Positions 63,401 through 64,000 of a stretch of 64,000 bases of DNA are shown piece by piece (within the stretch, counting starts at the first letter, position 1; each line of letters starts with the position of its first letter). The notes beneath the pieces are model-generated. The model ran no database searches. It was given only the letters and a program-made list of their open reading frames with translations, and had not been told where the DNA came from. Position numbers and translations under genes: made by a program. Source of the DNA: Salminus brasiliensis (lineage: Eukaryota; Chordata; Actinopteri; Characiformes; Bryconidae); assembly GCF_030463535.1 (NCBI RefSeq), contig NW_027326711.1:1-64000 (forward strand), in the 5' to 3' direction.

Positions 63401-64000
63401 CAGGGTTACAGGCTGAGTGTTTACAGGGTTACAGACTGAGAGTTTACAGGGTTACAGACTGAGAGTTTACAGGGTTACAGGCTGAGTGTTACAGGCTGAG
63501 TGTTTACAGGGTTACAGGCTGAGTGTTTACAGACTGAGTGTTTACAGGGTTACAGGCTGAGTGTTTACACGGTTACAGACTGAGAGTTTACAGGGTTACA
63601 GACTGAGAGTTTACAGAGTTACAGGCTGAGTGTTTACAGGGTTACAGACTGAGAGTTTACAGGGTTACAGACTGAGAGTTTACAGGGTTACAGGCTGAGT
63701 TTTTACACGGTTACAGGCTGAGTGTTTACAGACTGAGTGTTTACAGGGTTACAGGCTGAGTGTTTACAGGGTTACAGACTGAGAGTTTACAGGGTTACAG
63801 ACTGAGAGTTTACAGGGTTACAGGCTGAGTTTTTACACGGTTACAGGCTGAGTGTTTACAGACTGAGTGTTTACAGGGTTACAGGCTGAGTGTTTACACG
63901 GTTACAGACTGAGAGTTTACAGGGTTACAGGCTGAGTGTTTACAGGGTTACAGGCTGAGTGTTTACAGGGTTACAGGCTGAGTGTTTACACGGTTACAGG

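Larger units (their letters stand above)
32541..64000. repeat. Satellite array of 23-bp and 15-bp monomers, over 31 kb, open at the window end
   Basis: The whole right half is one tandem array. The 23-bp monomer consists of GTTTACAG, then GGTTACAG, then GCTGAGT or GCTGAGA. A 15-bp monomer lacks one of the two 8-bp words (TGAGTGTTTACAGAC). Common variants are GTTTACACGG for GTTTACAGGG, ACAGACTGAG for ACAGGCTGAG, a 20-bp form, GTTACAGGCTGAG forms lacking the first word, and GACTATTTACAGGC. No coding frame of note, no spacer-like unique segments and no mobile-element insertions were seen. The left border is about 170 bp from the ctsz start codon; the right border is outside the window. Confidence 0.97.

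Noticed and set aside
32541-64000. CRISPR-like array
   Set aside because: Repeats are contiguous with no unique spacers, no cas genes, and the host is a vertebrate.
32541-64000. Telomere or ribosomal spacer
   Set aside because: There is no tandem TTAGGG and no rRNA gene sequence in the window.

Overview
The window reads as nuclear DNA of a ray-finned fish. Genes are split by GT-AG introns, the coding exons match vertebrate families, Tc1/mariner copies and tRNA-derived SINEs are present, and microsatellites are very abundant. The mobile elements look teleost, perhaps otophysan, but that finer placement is a weak inference.

The genes occupy the left half. A Gs/Golf-class G protein alpha first coding exon lies on the minus strand (3052-3309) in a GC-rich island, with an apparent one-base frame break near its end. 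Next come a four-exon class VI beta-tubulin gene (tubb1, plus, 12478-17366), a two-exon ATP synthase epsilon gene (atp5f1e, minus, 20255-20617), a fifteen-exon NELF-C/D gene (nelfcd, plus, 21134-27473) and a six-exon cathepsin Z gene (ctsz, minus, 28261-32374). All five families neighbour each other on human 20q13.32, so this is conserved synteny, with the tubb1-atp5f1e and nelfcd-ctsz pairs in swapped order. atp5f1e and nelfcd are head to head with 516 bp between start codons. nelfcd and ctsz are tail to tail with poly(A) signals on opposite strands about 20 bp apart. The four genes right of the G protein exon assemble without a frame break. The genes do not form one pathway. They cover a G protein, thrombocyte-type microtubules, mitochondrial ATP synthesis, transcription-elongation control and lysosomal proteolysis.

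Between and inside the genes sit many tandem repeats: a CCCTAACCCC-bearing minisatellite, a TGTTCTAG/TGTTCCAG array, long CA arrays, a GATA/GACA array, a 3.6 kb GGGTATAG 10-bp array broken by SINE pieces, a CAT-rich array, and one 33-34 bp minisatellite found in introns of both tubb1 and nelfcd. Mobile-element relics include a non-LTR reverse-transcriptase tail, two Tc1-like copies (one carrying an 84-bp insertion with a target-site duplication), SINEs, and two pieces that look like opposite ends of one non-autonomous DNA element.

From about 32541 to the window end (over 31 kb, not finished) there is one satellite array of 23-bp and 15-bp monomers. It has nested higher-order structure, including a 7.1 kb block repeated almost exactly at +15188 and a 3.9 kb block repeated in tandem. 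I see no gene in it. Exon limits come from reading splice sites and known protein families by eye; nothing was aligned by software.
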